From assembly GCA_030448245.1 (NCBI GenBank), contig JAUJNH010000001.1:220143-278943 (forward strand): a DNA stretch of 58,801 nt, written 5' to 3'. Within the stretch, counting starts at the first letter, position 1, and each line of letters opens with the position of its first letter. Source of the DNA: Acidimicrobiales bacterium. GTDB lineage: Bacteria; Actinomycetota; Acidimicrobiia; Acidimicrobiales; JAUJNH01. Below are positions 24,410 to 33,654 of the stretch, one piece after another. The notes under the pieces were generated by a model. It was not told where the DNA came from and ran no database searches. It was given only the letters and a program-made list of their open reading frames with translations. Made by a program: the position numbers and the translations under genes.

Positions 24410-27007
24410 ATGGCGACCTGGACGGCCGACCGGCTCCGGAGCACCTGGACGGGCTACTTCGTCGACCGCGCCCACGTCGCCCTGCCCAGCGCCGGTCTCA
24501 TCCCCCACCACCCCCGGGCGCCGCTGTTCACCAACGCCGGCATGACCCAGTTCCTGCCCTACTTCCTGGGCGAGGAGAACCCGCCCGACCCTCGGGTCAC
24601 CACGATCCAGAAGTGCGTGCGGATCATGGGCAAGCACGACGACATCGAGAACATCGGGCGGTCCCGCCGCCACGTCACCTTCTTCGAGATGCTCGGCAAC
24701 TTCAGCTTCGGCGACTACTTCAAGAAGGGTGCCATCGAGCTGGCCTGGGAGCTGATCACTGAGGGGTTCGGCTTCGACCCGGAGCTCCTCTGGATCACGG
24801 TGCACCACACCGACGACGAGGCCGAGGAGCTCTGGCTCGACCTGACGCCGATCCCGAAGGAGCGCATCCAGCGCATGGGGCTCGACAACGACGAGAACTT
24901 CTGGGCCATGGGCGACACCGGGCCCTGCGGGCCCTGCTCCGAGATCCACCTCGACCGGGGCCCCGCCTTTGGCGCCGACGGCGGCCCGGCCCACGGTGGC
25001 GACGAGCGCTTCCTCGAGTTCTGGAACCTGGTCTTCACCCAGTACGACCGCCAGCCCGACGGCACGCTCGATCCCCTTCCCCGCCGGAACATCGACACCG
25101 GCGCCGGGTACGAACGCCTGCTCAGCATCCTGCAGGGCGTCGACTCGGTCTTCGAGACGGACCTCTTCACGCCGCTGCTCGAGGTGGCCTCGTCGGCCAC
25201 CGGGCGGGCCTACGGCCGCGACCCCGAAGTCGACGTCAGCCTGCGCATCCTGGCCGACCACGCCCGCTCCACCGCCTTCCTCATCAGCGACGGGGTCTTC
25301 CCCTCGAACGAGGACCGGGGCTACGTGCTGCGCCGCCTCATCCGCCGGGCCGTGCGGCGGGCCTACTCGCTCGGCGTCGAGCAGCAGGTGATGGCCAAGG
25401 TGGCCGAAGCCGTCGTGGCGGAGATGAGCCCGGCGTACCCCGATCTCAGCCGCAACCGCGACTTCATCCTCCAGGTGCTCGACGTCGAGGAGGGCCGGTT
25501 CCGCTCCACCCTCCAGCGTGGCCTCGTCCGCCTCGGCCAGGTCCTCGACAGCGGGGCGGGCACCGTCGCCGGCGACGTGGCCTTCGAGCTGCACGACACC
25601 TACGGGTTCCCGGTCGAGGTGACCCGTGAGGTGGCCGCCGAGCGTGGCGTCCCGCTGGACGAGGAGGGCTTCTCGTCACTGATGGCGGAGCAGCGGGCGC
25701 GAGCCCGGGCCGCAGCGCGCAAGGACGGGGGCGCCGGGCCCAACGCCGCCACGTACAAGGAACTGCTCGAGCAGTTCGGCGAGACCGCCTTTGTGGGTGA
25801 GCACGAGGACGAGACCGAGGCCCGGGTGCTGGCCGTCCTCCCAAACGGCTCAGGCCGCGAGGGCCATGTCGAGGTTGTCCTCGACCGCACCACCTTCTAC
25901 GCCGAGGGGGGCGGGCAGGTGGGCGACACCGGAGAGCTGCGCAGCGACACCGGCGCCCTCAGGGTGTTCGACACCACCAGGGGGGCACCGGGCCTCACCC
26001 GCCACCAGGGCGTGGTCGAGGAGGGGACGCTCCTGCCCGGCCAGCAGGTCCGGGCCCGCATCGACGGCGACCGGCGCGACGCCATCCGCCGCAACCACAC
26101 GGGCACCCACCTCCTGCACTGGGCCCTCGGCGAGGTGCTGGGCCCGCACGTCAAGCAGCAGGGCTCGCTGGTGGGACCCGACGAGCTGCGGTTCGACTTC
26201 AGCCACTTCGGCGCCATGTCGCCCGAGGAGATCGCCAAGGTCGAGGAGCTGGTCAACGCCGACGTGCTCGAGGCCGCCCCGGTGGTGGTGCGGGAGATGA
26301 CGATGGCCGAGGCCGAGGCCGAGGGGGCGGTGGCCTTCTTCGGCGAGAAGTACGGCGAGGTGGTGCGGGTCCTCGACGCCGGCCCGCACAGCCGCGAGCT
26401 GTGCGGCGGCACCCACGTGCGCAGCACAGGCCAGATCGGGCCCCTCAAGATCACCAAGGAGGAGTCGATCGCCTCCAACACCAGGAGGGTCTACGCCACG
26501 ACCGGCACGGGCACCATCCAGCGCTACCGCCAGGAGGAGCAGACCCTCCTCCACGCCGCGTCGCTGCTGAAGGCCCGGCCCGAGGCGCTGCCCGAGGCGA
26601 TCGACAAGGTCCTCGCCGAGCGCAGGGCGCTGCACGAGGAGGTGCGGGCCATCCGGTCCCGGGCGGCCGTCGCCGACGCGGGGGCGCTGGCCGCCGAGGC
26701 CGTCGACGGGGTGGTGGTCGCCCGACGGGACGGGGTCGAGCCCGACGCGCTGCGGCAGCTGGCCCTGGCCGTGCGCGACCGGTTGCCGGCGGTGCGGGGT
26801 GTCGTGCTGATCGGCAGCCCGGACGGTCGGCGTGTCTCGCTGGTGGCCGCGGTCGCCCCCGGGGCGTCGGCGGCCGAGCTGCTGCAGGAGCCGGCCGCCG
26901 TGGTGGGCGGGAGGGGTGGCGGCCGGGGAGAGGTGGCCCAGGCCGGGGGGAAGGACCCCGCGGCCATCGACGCCGCCCTCGAGCGAGCCCGCGCCCTGCT
27001 CGCCTGA
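24410..27007 (+). CDS. alaS: Alanine--tRNA ligase
   Basis: An 865-residue class II synthetase, full length. The aminoacylation domain has FTNAGMTQFLPYFLG, the KCVRIMGKHDDIENIG stretch and the GDTGPCGPCSEIH loop. The editing domain has the zinc-binding HTGTHLLHW and CGGTHV motifs (four ligands present). The C-Ala domain at the end has VVLIGSPDGRRVSLVAAV and the Gly-rich GGRGGGRGEVAQAGGKD. It leads a unit with ruvX, mltG and aroE by overlapping stops and starts. Confidence 0.97.
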   Translation: MATWTADRLRSTWTGYFVDRAHVALPSAGLIPHHPRAPLFTNAGMTQFLPYFLGEENPPDPRVTTIQKCVRIMGKHDDIENIGRSRRHVTFFEMLGNFSFGDYFKKGAIELAWELITEGFGFDPELLWITVHHTDDEAEELWLDLTPIPKERIQRMGLDNDENFWAMGDTGPCGPCSEIHLDRGPAFGADGGPAHGGDERFLEFWNLVFTQYDRQPDGTLDPLPRRNIDTGAGYERLLSILQGVDSVFETDLFTPLLEVASSATGRAYGRDPEVDVSLRILADHARSTAFLISDGVFPSNEDRGYVLRRLIRRAVRRAYSLGVEQQVMAKVAEAVVAEMSPAYPDLSRNRDFILQVLDVEEGRFRSTLQRGLVRLGQVLDSGAGTVAGDVAFELHDTYGFPVEVTREVAAERGVPLDEEGFSSLMAEQRARARAAARKDGGAGPNAATYKELLEQFGETAFVGEHEDETEARVLAVLPNGSGREGHVEVVLDRTTFYAEGGGQVGDTGELRSDTGALRVFDTTRGAPGLTRHQGVVEEGTLLPGQQVRARIDGDRRDAIRRNHTGTHLLHWALGEVLGPHVKQQGSLVGPDELRFDFSHFGAMSPEEIAKVEELVNADVLEAAPVVVREMTMAEAEAEGAVAFFGEKYGEVVRVLDAGPHSRELCGGTHVRSTGQIGPLKITKEESIASNTRRVYATTGTGTIQRYRQEEQTLLHAASLLKARPEALPEAIDKVLAERRALHEEVRAIRSRAAVADAGALAAEAVDGVVVARRDGVEPDALRQLALAVRDRLPAVRGVVLIGSPDGRRVSLVAAVAPGASAAELLQEPAAVVGGRGGGRGEVAQAGGKDPAAIDAALERARALLA

Positions 27008-27441
27008 TGCGCACCCTTGGCGTGGACCTCGGGACGGTCCGCGTGGGTCTCGCCCTCTCGGACCCGGGCGGCATCCTCGCCTCGCCGCTGGCCGTGCTGC
27101 CCCGATCGGCCGACCTCCTCGACCGCCTGGCTGACGTGGTGCTGGAGCACGACGTCGAGGCGGTCGTGGTGGGGCTCCCACGCAGCCTCGACGGCCGGGA
27201 GCGCCAGGCCGCCCGAGGGGCTCGGGCCGAGGCTCGGCTGCTGGCCGAGCGCCTCGACGTCCCCGTCCACCTTCAGGACGAAAGGCTCACCACGGTCGTC
27301 GCCCACGCCTCATTGGCCGCCTCGGGGAGGAACGGGCGCCAGCGGCGTGGCAGTGTGGACGCCTCCGCAGCGGCCGTGCTGCTCCAGTCGTGGCTCGACT
27401 CGCCCGCTGGCCGACGTCCCGAGGAGGGCTCCGCATCGTGA
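27007..27441 (+). CDS. ruvX: Holliday junction resolvase-like RuvX (YqgF)
   Basis: 144 residues with an RNase H fold. LGVDLGTVRVGLALSDPGG gives the first Asp, VVVGLPRSLDGRE the second strand and its loop, LQDERLTTVVAH the catalytic Glu, and SVDASAAAVLLQSWLD the final Asp. RuvX/YqgF proteins are linked to 16S rRNA 5'-end maturation and are usually next to alaS and mltG, as here. ATG 27007 overlaps the alaS stop (TGATG). Confidence 0.95.
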   Translation: MRTLGVDLGTVRVGLALSDPGGILASPLAVLPRSADLLDRLADVVLEHDVEAVVVGLPRSLDGRERQAARGARAEARLLAERLDVPVHLQDERLTTVVAHASLAASGRNGRQRRGSVDASAAAVLLQSWLDSPAGRRPEEGSAS

Positions 27442-28523
27442 CCATGCTCGACGAGCGCATCGAAGAGATGCCGCCGGCTCCCCGACGGCGGCCCCGCTGG
27501 CTGTTCCTGGTGCTGGTCGTCCTGCTGCTCGCCGGCGCCACGCTCTTCTTCGGCTTCAGCCGGGTGAGCGGGAGCATCGACCCCGCCGGGGAGCCCGGCG
27601 CCGAGGTCACCGTCACGATCGACAAGAACATCGGCACCGAGGGCGTGGCCAAGACGCTCGCCGAGGCGGGCGTCATCAAGGGCGAGCGGACCTTCGCCTA
27701 CTGGACCAAGGTCCAGGGGAAGGGCCCGTACCAGGCCGGCACCTACACCCTCCAGCAGAACTCGTCCTACCAGCAGGTGGCGGCGCTGCTCACGAAGGGC
27801 CCCGAGATCACCGAGGAGCGCCTCGCCGTCGCCGAGGGGCTGACGATCCCGCAGATCGCCGCTCGCGTCGGAAAGCTGCCAGGCCGCGACGCGGAGACGT
27901 TCAAGAAGCTGGCGCTCGACCAGGGGGAGGGCCGGGTCCGCAGCCCGCTCCAGCCGCCCGAGACGAAGAGCCTCGAAGGGCTGCTGTTCCCGTCCACCTA
28001 CAACGTGGGCGACAAGGACGACGAGCGGCAGATCCTGCAGAGGATGGTCGATGCCATGACCTCGGTCACCACTCGACTGGACGTCGCCAACGAGGCCAAG
28101 CAGCGGAACCTCACGCCGTACCAGCTCTTGATCGTGGCCAGCCTCGTCGAGCGCGAGGCCAAGGTCGAGGCCGACCGCCCCCTCGTCGCCCAGGTCATCT
28201 ACAACCGCCTGGCCAAGGGCCAGAAGCTGCAGATCGACGCCACGGTCATCTACGCCCTCGGCCAGTCGGGCACCAAGACCCGGGTCCTCAACGCCGACCT
28301 GAAGGCGCCGGGTCCGTACAACACCTACGAGAACGTGGGCCTGCCGCCGACGCCCATCGCCGCTCCCGGCGAGGCTGCCATCCGAGCCGCCCTCGAACCC
28401 ACGCCGGGCCCCAACCTGTTCTACGTGGTGGTCGAGAAGGACGGCCGGCACGCCTTCGCGGTCACCGCCGCCGAGCACCAGCGCAACATCGAGAAGGCCC
28501 GCGCCAACGGGGTGCGGGATTGA
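27438..28523 (+). CDS. mltG: Endolytic murein transglycosylase MltG
   Basis: From GTG 27438 (overlapping the ruvX stop as GTGA; ATG 27444 is an alternative) it has 361 residues. One transmembrane helix (WLFLVLVVLLLAGATLFFG) near residue 20-40 anchors it; the outer part has a LysM-like subdomain and the YceG/MltG catalytic region with SLEGLLFPSTYNV, LLIVASLVEREA (catalytic Glu in VERE), VIYNRL and NTYENVGLPPTPIAAPG. It cuts nascent glycan strands and sets their length during cell-wall growth. It is followed directly by aroE. Confidence 0.96.
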   Translation: MTMLDERIEEMPPAPRRRPRWLFLVLVVLLLAGATLFFGFSRVSGSIDPAGEPGAEVTVTIDKNIGTEGVAKTLAEAGVIKGERTFAYWTKVQGKGPYQAGTYTLQQNSSYQQVAALLTKGPEITEERLAVAEGLTIPQIAARVGKLPGRDAETFKKLALDQGEGRVRSPLQPPETKSLEGLLFPSTYNVGDKDDERQILQRMVDAMTSVTTRLDVANEAKQRNLTPYQLLIVASLVEREAKVEADRPLVAQVIYNRLAKGQKLQIDATVIYALGQSGTKTRVLNADLKAPGPYNTYENVGLPPTPIAAPGEAAIRAALEPTPGPNLFYVVVEKDGRHAFAVTAAEHQRNIEKARANGVRD

Positions 28524-29395
28524 CCACCCGGCCGGTCGGCCTGCGACCCGACGCGGCAGCCTGGCCGACGGCCACCACCCGCCTGGCGGGCGTGCTGGGC
28601 CACCCGATCAAGCACTCCCTGTCGCCGGTGCTGCACAACGCCGCGTTCGCCGAGGTCGGCCTCGACTGGGCCTACGTCGCCTTCGACGTCCCCGACGGCT
28701 CGTGCCCGGAGGCGGTGGCCGGCATCCGGGCCCTCGGGGTGCAGGGGCTGTCCGTGACGATGCCCCACAAGCGGTCGGTCGCCCTCGTCTGTGACGAGCT
28801 GAGCGCCACCGCAGCCGTCCTCGGCGCCGCCAACACCGTGGTGCGCCGCGGCGAGCGGCTGGTCGGCGACGCCACCGACGGCCCAGGGTTCCTGGCCTCG
28901 CTGCGAGCCGCCGGCCACGATCCGGCGGGGGGAGCCTGCCTGGTCCTGGGAGCCGGGGGCGCAGCCGCCGCCATCGTCCACGCCCTGGCCGACGCCGGGG
29001 CCTCCCGGGTCGGCGTGCTGGCGCGTCGGCCCGAGGCTGCCGCCGAGGTGGCCGCCCTGGCCGGCCCCGTCGGCGGCGTGGCTGGCCCGGCCGACCTCGC
29101 CGAGGCCGATCTGGTCGTGAACGCGACCTCGGTCGGGATGACCGGCACCGCCGGGGCGGGCGCCGTCCCGTTCGACCTTGACCTGTCGGTTCTGGGTCCC
29201 GGACAGGTGGTGGCCGACCTGGTGTACCACCCGTTGCGCACGCCGCTGCTCGTGGGCGCCGAGGCCGCAGGGGCGACACCGGTCGACGGGCTGGGGATGC
29301 TCGTGCACCAGGCGGCGCTGGCCTTCGAGCTGTGGACCGGCGTCGGCGCCCCACTCGGGGTGATGGCCGCGGCGGCCCGCATCTCGCTGGTCTGA
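28520..29395 (+). CDS. aroE: Shikimate dehydrogenase
   Basis: 291 residues. It reduces 3-dehydroshikimate with NADPH. LGHPIKHSLSPVLHN is the substrate-binding start, Lys84 in VTMPHK and Asp120 in GDATDGPGF are the catalytic pair, and VLGAGGAAAAI is the NADP-binding loop; VNATSVGM and GLGMLVHQ also fit. TTG 28520, overlapping the mltG stop as TTGA, is the only reasonable start codon upstream of the conserved region. It is separated by 4.3 kb from aroC-aroK-aroB-aroQ, as is common in actinobacteria. A strong hairpin follows. Confidence 0.94.
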   Translation: MTTRPVGLRPDAAAWPTATTRLAGVLGHPIKHSLSPVLHNAAFAEVGLDWAYVAFDVPDGSCPEAVAGIRALGVQGLSVTMPHKRSVALVCDELSATAAVLGAANTVVRRGERLVGDATDGPGFLASLRAAGHDPAGGACLVLGAGGAAAAIVHALADAGASRVGVLARRPEAAAEVAALAGPVGGVAGPADLAEADLVVNATSVGMTGTAGAGAVPFDLDLSVLGPGQVVADLVYHPLRTPLLVGAEAAGATPVDGLGMLVHQAALAFELWTGVGAPLGVMAAAARISLV

Positions 29396-29418
29396 GCGGC
29401 GCCGGCTGCCCGGGGCCG

Positions 29419-29440
29419 CGGGACGAGGGTCCTCGTCCCG
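29419..29440 (+). terminator. Perfect 10-bp inverted repeat after aroE
   Basis: CGGGACGAGG (29419-29428) and CCTCGTCCCG (29431-29440) form a perfect stem with a two-base centre, 24 bp after the aroE stop. It lacks a T-tract. The rest of the 176-bp gap shows nothing recognisable. Confidence 0.5.
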
Positions 29441-29571
29441 AGCACCGTCGATGTGCCACGCTCGCGAGGTGCCCCGCACCAAAGGCCGTCTCCCCCTGGG
29501 GCCGCTGCGCCGCTGATGCGCTGCTCCGGCCAGGGACGGCCCCACCCCACGCTCCACCGGACGGCTCGGCC

Positions 29572-30126
29572 ATGACGGTGGCCGCCATCGTGCTGGCCAC
29601 CGGCGTCTGCTCACGCTTCCACGGGCGCGCCCACAAGCTGCTGACCCGGGTGGGCGGCCGGCCGCTGGTGGCCCACGCCGTGGGCGCGGCCGTGGCCAGC
29701 GGCCTCGAGACCTTCGTGGTGACGGGAGCCGTCGACCTGCGCGGCCGCGTCGACCCCCACGCCATCCTGGTCCACAACCCCCGCTGGGCCGACGGCCAGG
29801 CCTCGTCGCTGCAGGTGGGCGTCGCCGCCGCCGCCACCGCCGGCCATGATGCCGTGGTGGTCGGCCTGGGCGACCAGCCGCTCGTCGGCCCGCACGCCTG
29901 GGCCGCCATGGCCGCCTGCCAGGCGTCGATGGCCGTCGCCACCTACGGCGGACGGCTGGGCAACCCGGTGCGCCTCGGCGCCGACGTCTGGCCCCACCTG
30001 CCGTTGATCGGCGAGCAGGAGACCCCGTCGGGCGTGTGGGAGAGGGCCGACCTCGTCGTGCGGGTGCCGTGCGAGGGAGACCCGGCCGACGCGGACACCG
30101 TCGAGGACCTGGAGCGATGGCGCTGA
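29572..30126 (+). CDS. MobA-like nucleotidyltransferase (molybdenum cofactor cytidylyltransferase family)
   Basis: A 184-residue NTP-transferase of the MobA-like/MocA family. It has IVLATGVCSRFHG followed by HKLL (usually LAAGxGSRxG...KLL), DAVVVGLGDQPLVG with the metal-binding Asp, and YGGRLGNPVRLG in place of the usual HP(V/L)LxG. The C-terminus VPCEGDPADADTVEDLERW is characteristic of the family. It probably transfers CMP or another nucleotide to a cofactor. The partner xanthine-dehydrogenase genes that often flank this family are absent. ATG 29572 starts the first strand; longer in-frame starts run into the hairpin region. Confidence 0.82.
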   Translation: MTVAAIVLATGVCSRFHGRAHKLLTRVGGRPLVAHAVGAAVASGLETFVVTGAVDLRGRVDPHAILVHNPRWADGQASSLQVGVAAAATAGHDAVVVGLGDQPLVGPHAWAAMAACQASMAVATYGGRLGNPVRLGADVWPHLPLIGEQETPSGVWERADLVVRVPCEGDPADADTVEDLERWR

Positions 30127-30217
30127 GCGAGGGGCCCCGGGCCCCCCTCCGTCCCGACCCGGCCGGCGAGGCCCGCTGAGCCCCGGGCGCCGCTGGCCGT
30201 TGCCGAGCGGAAGCCCC

Positions 30218-30223
30218 TACCCT
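30218..30223 (+). promoter_or_regulatory. TACCCT -10-like element of the lipoprotein gene
   Basis: TACCCT ends 11 nt before GTG 30235. Confidence 0.4.
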
Positions 30224-30234
30224 GCCTTTCCGCC

Positions 30235-31409
30235 GTGCGACGAACCCTGCGCCTGCGCTCCGCCGCCCTCGCTGGCCTCCTGCTGGTCCTGACCGGGGGC
30301 CTGGCCGGCGCCTGCCAGCCTGCGCCGTCCACCCTGCCCGTACCGGAAAAGGCGGCTGCACCCGAGTCCGACCTGGCCGCTCCCGTCCCGGCCCCGCCGG
30401 CCATCGGCGCCGATCGTGAGCCCGGCCCGGCGGCGCCGCAGCCGGCGCCCGCGGCGGTGGCCCCGCCCCCCGCCGGCGCGCCGCACCGGCCGGCGTGCCG
30501 GCGGGACCCGTGGCCCAACGCGGCTGTCCCCTGCCCGTCCGGCCGCCCCGCCCGCCCAAGCCGCCGCCCGGGCTGCCCAAGGGCCTCACGCTGGTGCCCG
30601 AAGACCAGGTGCCCGCCCCGCTGCCCCCGCCCACCAGCCGCACCGCCGACACCTCGGTCGTCGCCGGCCGGGGCATGTGGACCTGGCAGTGGGGCCGCAC
30701 CGAGGACGGCGACCTGGGCGCGGTGGTGCGGCGGGCCAAGGCGGCCGGCCTGTCGACCCTGTGGGTGCGGGTGGCCGACTCCAAGAGCGGCTTCTACGGC
30801 GCCAAGTACCTTGACGGGCTGGTGCCCCTGGCCCACCGCGAGGGCCTGAAGGTGGTGGGCTGGGGCTTCCCGTTCCTGGGCGACCCGGTGGCCGACGCGG
30901 CGTGGACGGCGCAGGTGCTGGGCTGGCAGAAGGACGGCCACCGGCTCGACGCCTACAGCCCCGACCTCGAGACGGCCAGCGAGGGCGTGGTCGTCACCGA
31001 GAAGCGCATCGCTACCTACCTGGGCCTCACCCGACGCGCCCTCGCCGGGCGGCCGCTCGTCGCCACCGTCTACAACCCCACCGACGAGTGGTGGGCCAAG
31101 TACCCGTACGGGCTGGTTGCCTCGTACGCCGACGCCATGGCGCCGATGGTGTACTGGGGCTGCCGCGAGCCCGGCGCCGACGTGGAGCGGGCGGTGCGAC
31201 GCCTCGCCACCTTCGGGCTCCCCGTGGTGCCGGCCGGCCAGTCCTACAACATGGGTCGCGACGGCGGCCGCCCCGGCAACCCGAGCGGGCCGGAGACCCT
31301 CCGCTTCCTCCACGAGGCCCGTCGCTCGGGGGCGGTCGGGGTGGCCTTCTGGGTGTGGCAGGAGACCACGGACGAGCAGTGGCAGGCGATCTCCGCCTAC
31401 CCGTGGTGA
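30235..31409 (+). CDS. TIM-barrel-like lipoprotein, one apparent frameshift in the linker
   Basis: The N-terminus from GTG 30235 is a lipoprotein signal ending at LAGAC (Cys27), followed by a Pro/Ala-rich linker. At about 30488-30497 the linker reading must drop one base to join the downstream frame (VPAGPVAQRGCPL...), which carries a 250-residue domain ending at TGA 31407-31409. That domain has GRGMWTWQWGRT, STLWVRVADSKSGFYG, LKVVGWGFPFLGDP, ATVYNPTDEWWAKYPYG and AMAPMVYWGC. This succession of strands ending in aromatic and acidic residues resembles a glycoside-hydrolase-like (beta/alpha)8 barrel; I do not recognise the exact family. The catalytic domain alone could be read from GTG 30495. 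The frameshift may be a sequencing error, since both halves look functional. Confidence 0.7.
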
Positions 31410-31434
31410 CCCGCCTGGCCCGGCAGCCTCGTCG

Positions 31435-32208
31435 GTGACCGTCCTGCTGGTGGCCGCCTGCGCCGTCCTCGGCCTGGCGGTCGGCTCGTTCCTCAACGTC
31501 CTGGTCTGGCGGGTGCCGCGCAAGGAGTCGGTCGTCCGCCCCCGCTCGCACTGCCCCTCGTGCGGCACCCAGCTGGCCAGCCGCGACAACGTGCCGGTCG
31601 CCTCGTGGGTGCTGCTGCGGGGGAGGTGCCGGGCCTGCTCGGAGCGCATCAGCGCCCGGTACCCGTTGCTCGAGCTTGGGTGCGCCGCCCTGTTCGCGGC
31701 GACGGCGGCCCACTTCGGCCCCAGCTTCCGGCTGCCGGCGTACCTCTTCCTGGCCGCGTCGCTGCTGGCGTTGTCGGTGATCGACCTCGAGCACCGGCTC
31801 CTGCCCAACAAGATCGTGTTCCCGACCGCCTACGCCGTTGGCGTGCTGCTGCTCCTCGCCGCCCTGGCCGAAGGCGAGCCGAGGCGGATCGTCTGGGCGG
31901 CCATCGGTGGGGTCGGCTCCTTCGCCGTGTTCTTCGCCCTCCACTTCATCTCACCTGGCGGCATGGCCTACGGCGACGTGCGGCTGTCGTTCGTCCTGGG
32001 GATGGCCGTGGGCTGGCTGGGCCTGAGCCTGGTGCCGCTGTTCCTGTTCGTCGCCTTCCTGACGTCGGCGGTGACCGGTGTGGCCTACGCCGTCCTCACC
32101 GGCCAGGGGCTCAAGGCCGCCATCCCCTTCGGCCCTTTCCTCGCCCTCGGTGCCGAGATGGCCATCTTCGTGGGCCAGCCGCTGGTCGACGCCTACCTCG
32201 GCCAGTGA
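31435..32208 (+). CDS. Prepilin peptidase (A24 family, TadV/PilD-like)
   Basis: A 257-residue membrane aspartyl protease and N-methylase of the PilD type. The N-terminal domain has GSFLNVLVWRVP and two CxxC motifs (Cys40-Cys43 and Cys65-Cys68) that bind zinc in bifunctional enzymes. The catalytic Asp117 is in SVIDLEHRLLPN and Asp181 in GGMAYGDVRLS (GxGD-type motif, Ala in place of Gly). About eight helices follow. It would cleave type IV prepilin or Flp-like leaders, but no pilin, ATPase or platform gene is in the window. GTG 31435 begins 26 bp after the lipoprotein stop, so the two may be co-transcribed. Confidence 0.93.
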   Translation: MTVLLVAACAVLGLAVGSFLNVLVWRVPRKESVVRPRSHCPSCGTQLASRDNVPVASWVLLRGRCRACSERISARYPLLELGCAALFAATAAHFGPSFRLPAYLFLAASLLALSVIDLEHRLLPNKIVFPTAYAVGVLLLLAALAEGEPRRIVWAAIGGVGSFAVFFALHFISPGGMAYGDVRLSFVLGMAVGWLGLSLVPLFLFVAFLTSAVTGVAYAVLTGQGLKAAIPFGPFLALGAEMAIFVGQPLVDAYLGQ

Positions 32209-32215
32209 GCCCGGT

Positions 32216-33580
32216 CTAACGGCCGTCGCCGAGATCCTGGTCCCACCTCCGGGCGAGGAGGCGCTCGTCCTGCAGGTGGGCCTGCACCCTGGCCCGCTCG
32301 GCCCGCAGGTCGGCCAGCCGCAGGGCGGCGGCCCGGGTCGAGTCGACGGAGCCCGGGGTCGGGGCGACGGCCGCGAGGCCCTTCTCGATGGCCGACAGGC
32401 GCCGGTCGATCGCGGTGGCCAGATCACCCTGGCGGCGGGACAGGTCGGCCAGCACCTCGACCACCGAGTCGAACCGTTCGGAGACCGGATCGGCGGCCGG
32501 CGCCGACGCTCCGTCCGGCGTCGTCTGGGGCGCGTCCTGGCGGCCGGCCACCTCGGCCAGTCGCTGACCGACCCGCTCCAGCTGGCTGGCCACCGCTCGT
32601 TCCTGCTGGTCGAGGCGGTCGAGTGCCGCACGGAGGTCGGGGGTCAGGTCGTCGGCCTTGGCCGCGGCGAGCCCGTCGTTCCGGCGCAGCCCGCCCTCGA
32701 TCCGGTCGAGCCGGGTGACCAGCGACCGTTCCCGCTGCTCGATCCGGTCCAGGACGGCATCCAAGCCCGCTGGGCCCCGCACCTGGTCGAGCACGGCGCT
32801 GATCGCCGGCGTCAGCTCGTCCTGGCGGCGGGTGACCTGCGCCAGCACCTCGACCACCGCGTCGAGGCGTTCGTGCTCGGGCTTGTCATCGTGGCTGTTC
32901 GCAGCCCGTCCTGGTGCGCCGGCCTCGAGGTGGCGGACCACCTCGGCCAGGCCGGCTCTGACCCGGTCGAGCTGGCCGAGCAGGGACCCGGCGTCGTCAC
33001 CGGCGCGGGCCAACGGGGTGATGCGGTCGACCTGGACCGAGATGGTCTGCAGCCGGTCGGGCAGCGGTGCCACCGTCGCCCCCAGGGCGCGGGCGACGTC
33101 GGCCACCCGTTCGGCCGACCCCTCGAGGGCGGCCAGCCGCTCGCCGACGTTCTCGAGCGCGTCGGCGATGGCCGCGCCGGCCCGGACCCCGTCGGAGAGC
33201 GAGGTCACCGAGGCCAGCAGCTGATCGAGCCTGCGGTCCTCGCTCACAGCCGCCTGCAGCCTGGGCAGCCAGCTGGGGTGGTCGAACCGGTCGATGGCAC
33301 GGTCGAGGCCCAGGAGCAGGGAGAGGCGGAGCTGGTCGAGGGTGCCGCTCAGGGCGCCGACGCGCACGGCGACGGCCGCCGTGGCCGCGTCGACGTCGAC
33401 CCGGGCCGCCACCTCCTCGGGCTGGATGGCCACCAGGCGGTTGAGAGCACCGACCTCGGCGCCGACCCGCTCGATGGCCCGGAGCAGGGCCGCACCGTCG
33501 ACCTCGGCCGGCCACGCGGGCCCGATGGTCACCGGGGCCCCAGCGGGCTCCAGCTCGGCCTCGGCCTCCTCCTGTGCCAC
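32216..33580 (-). CDS. Coiled-coil protein with internal repeats, unknown function
   Basis: 454 residues, highly charged and almost entirely helical, with no membrane segment or signal peptide. At least two long repeats are visible: ERLDAVVEVLAQVTRRQDEL and ERFDSVVEVLADLSRRQGDL, each followed by LDRIEQ/LDRLDQ-type heptads. The N-terminal 30 residues are acidic; the C-terminus is Arg-rich. The composition suggests a structural or scaffold protein; no enzymatic motif is seen. The start GTG 33580 lies exactly 6 nt after TACCGT (minus strand), a perfect leaderless arrangement. It converges on the prepilin peptidase (7 bp apart) and diverges from aroC. I do not recognise the family. Confidence 0.85.
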   Translation of the reverse strand: MAQEEAEAELEPAGAPVTIGPAWPAEVDGAALLRAIERVGAEVGALNRLVAIQPEEVAARVDVDAATAAVAVRVGALSGTLDQLRLSLLLGLDRAIDRFDHPSWLPRLQAAVSEDRRLDQLLASVTSLSDGVRAGAAIADALENVGERLAALEGSAERVADVARALGATVAPLPDRLQTISVQVDRITPLARAGDDAGSLLGQLDRVRAGLAEVVRHLEAGAPGRAANSHDDKPEHERLDAVVEVLAQVTRRQDELTPAISAVLDQVRGPAGLDAVLDRIEQRERSLVTRLDRIEGGLRRNDGLAAAKADDLTPDLRAALDRLDQQERAVASQLERVGQRLAEVAGRQDAPQTTPDGASAPAADPVSERFDSVVEVLADLSRRQGDLATAIDRRLSAIEKGLAAVAPTPGSVDSTRAAALRLADLRAERARVQAHLQDERLLARRWDQDLGDGR

Positions 33581-33586
33581 GGTCGG

Positions 33587-33592
33587 ACGGTA
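33587..33592 (-). promoter_or_regulatory. TACCGT -10-like element of the coiled-coil gene
   Basis: On the minus strand TACCGT, 6 nt (ccgacc), then GTG 33580. The divergent aroC element lies 63 bp away. Confidence 0.6.
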
Positions 33593-33654
33593 CCCCGATC
33601 GCCGGGACCCACCCGGACGGCGCTCGCCCCGGGGGCCCGGTCGGGTCCCACCGG

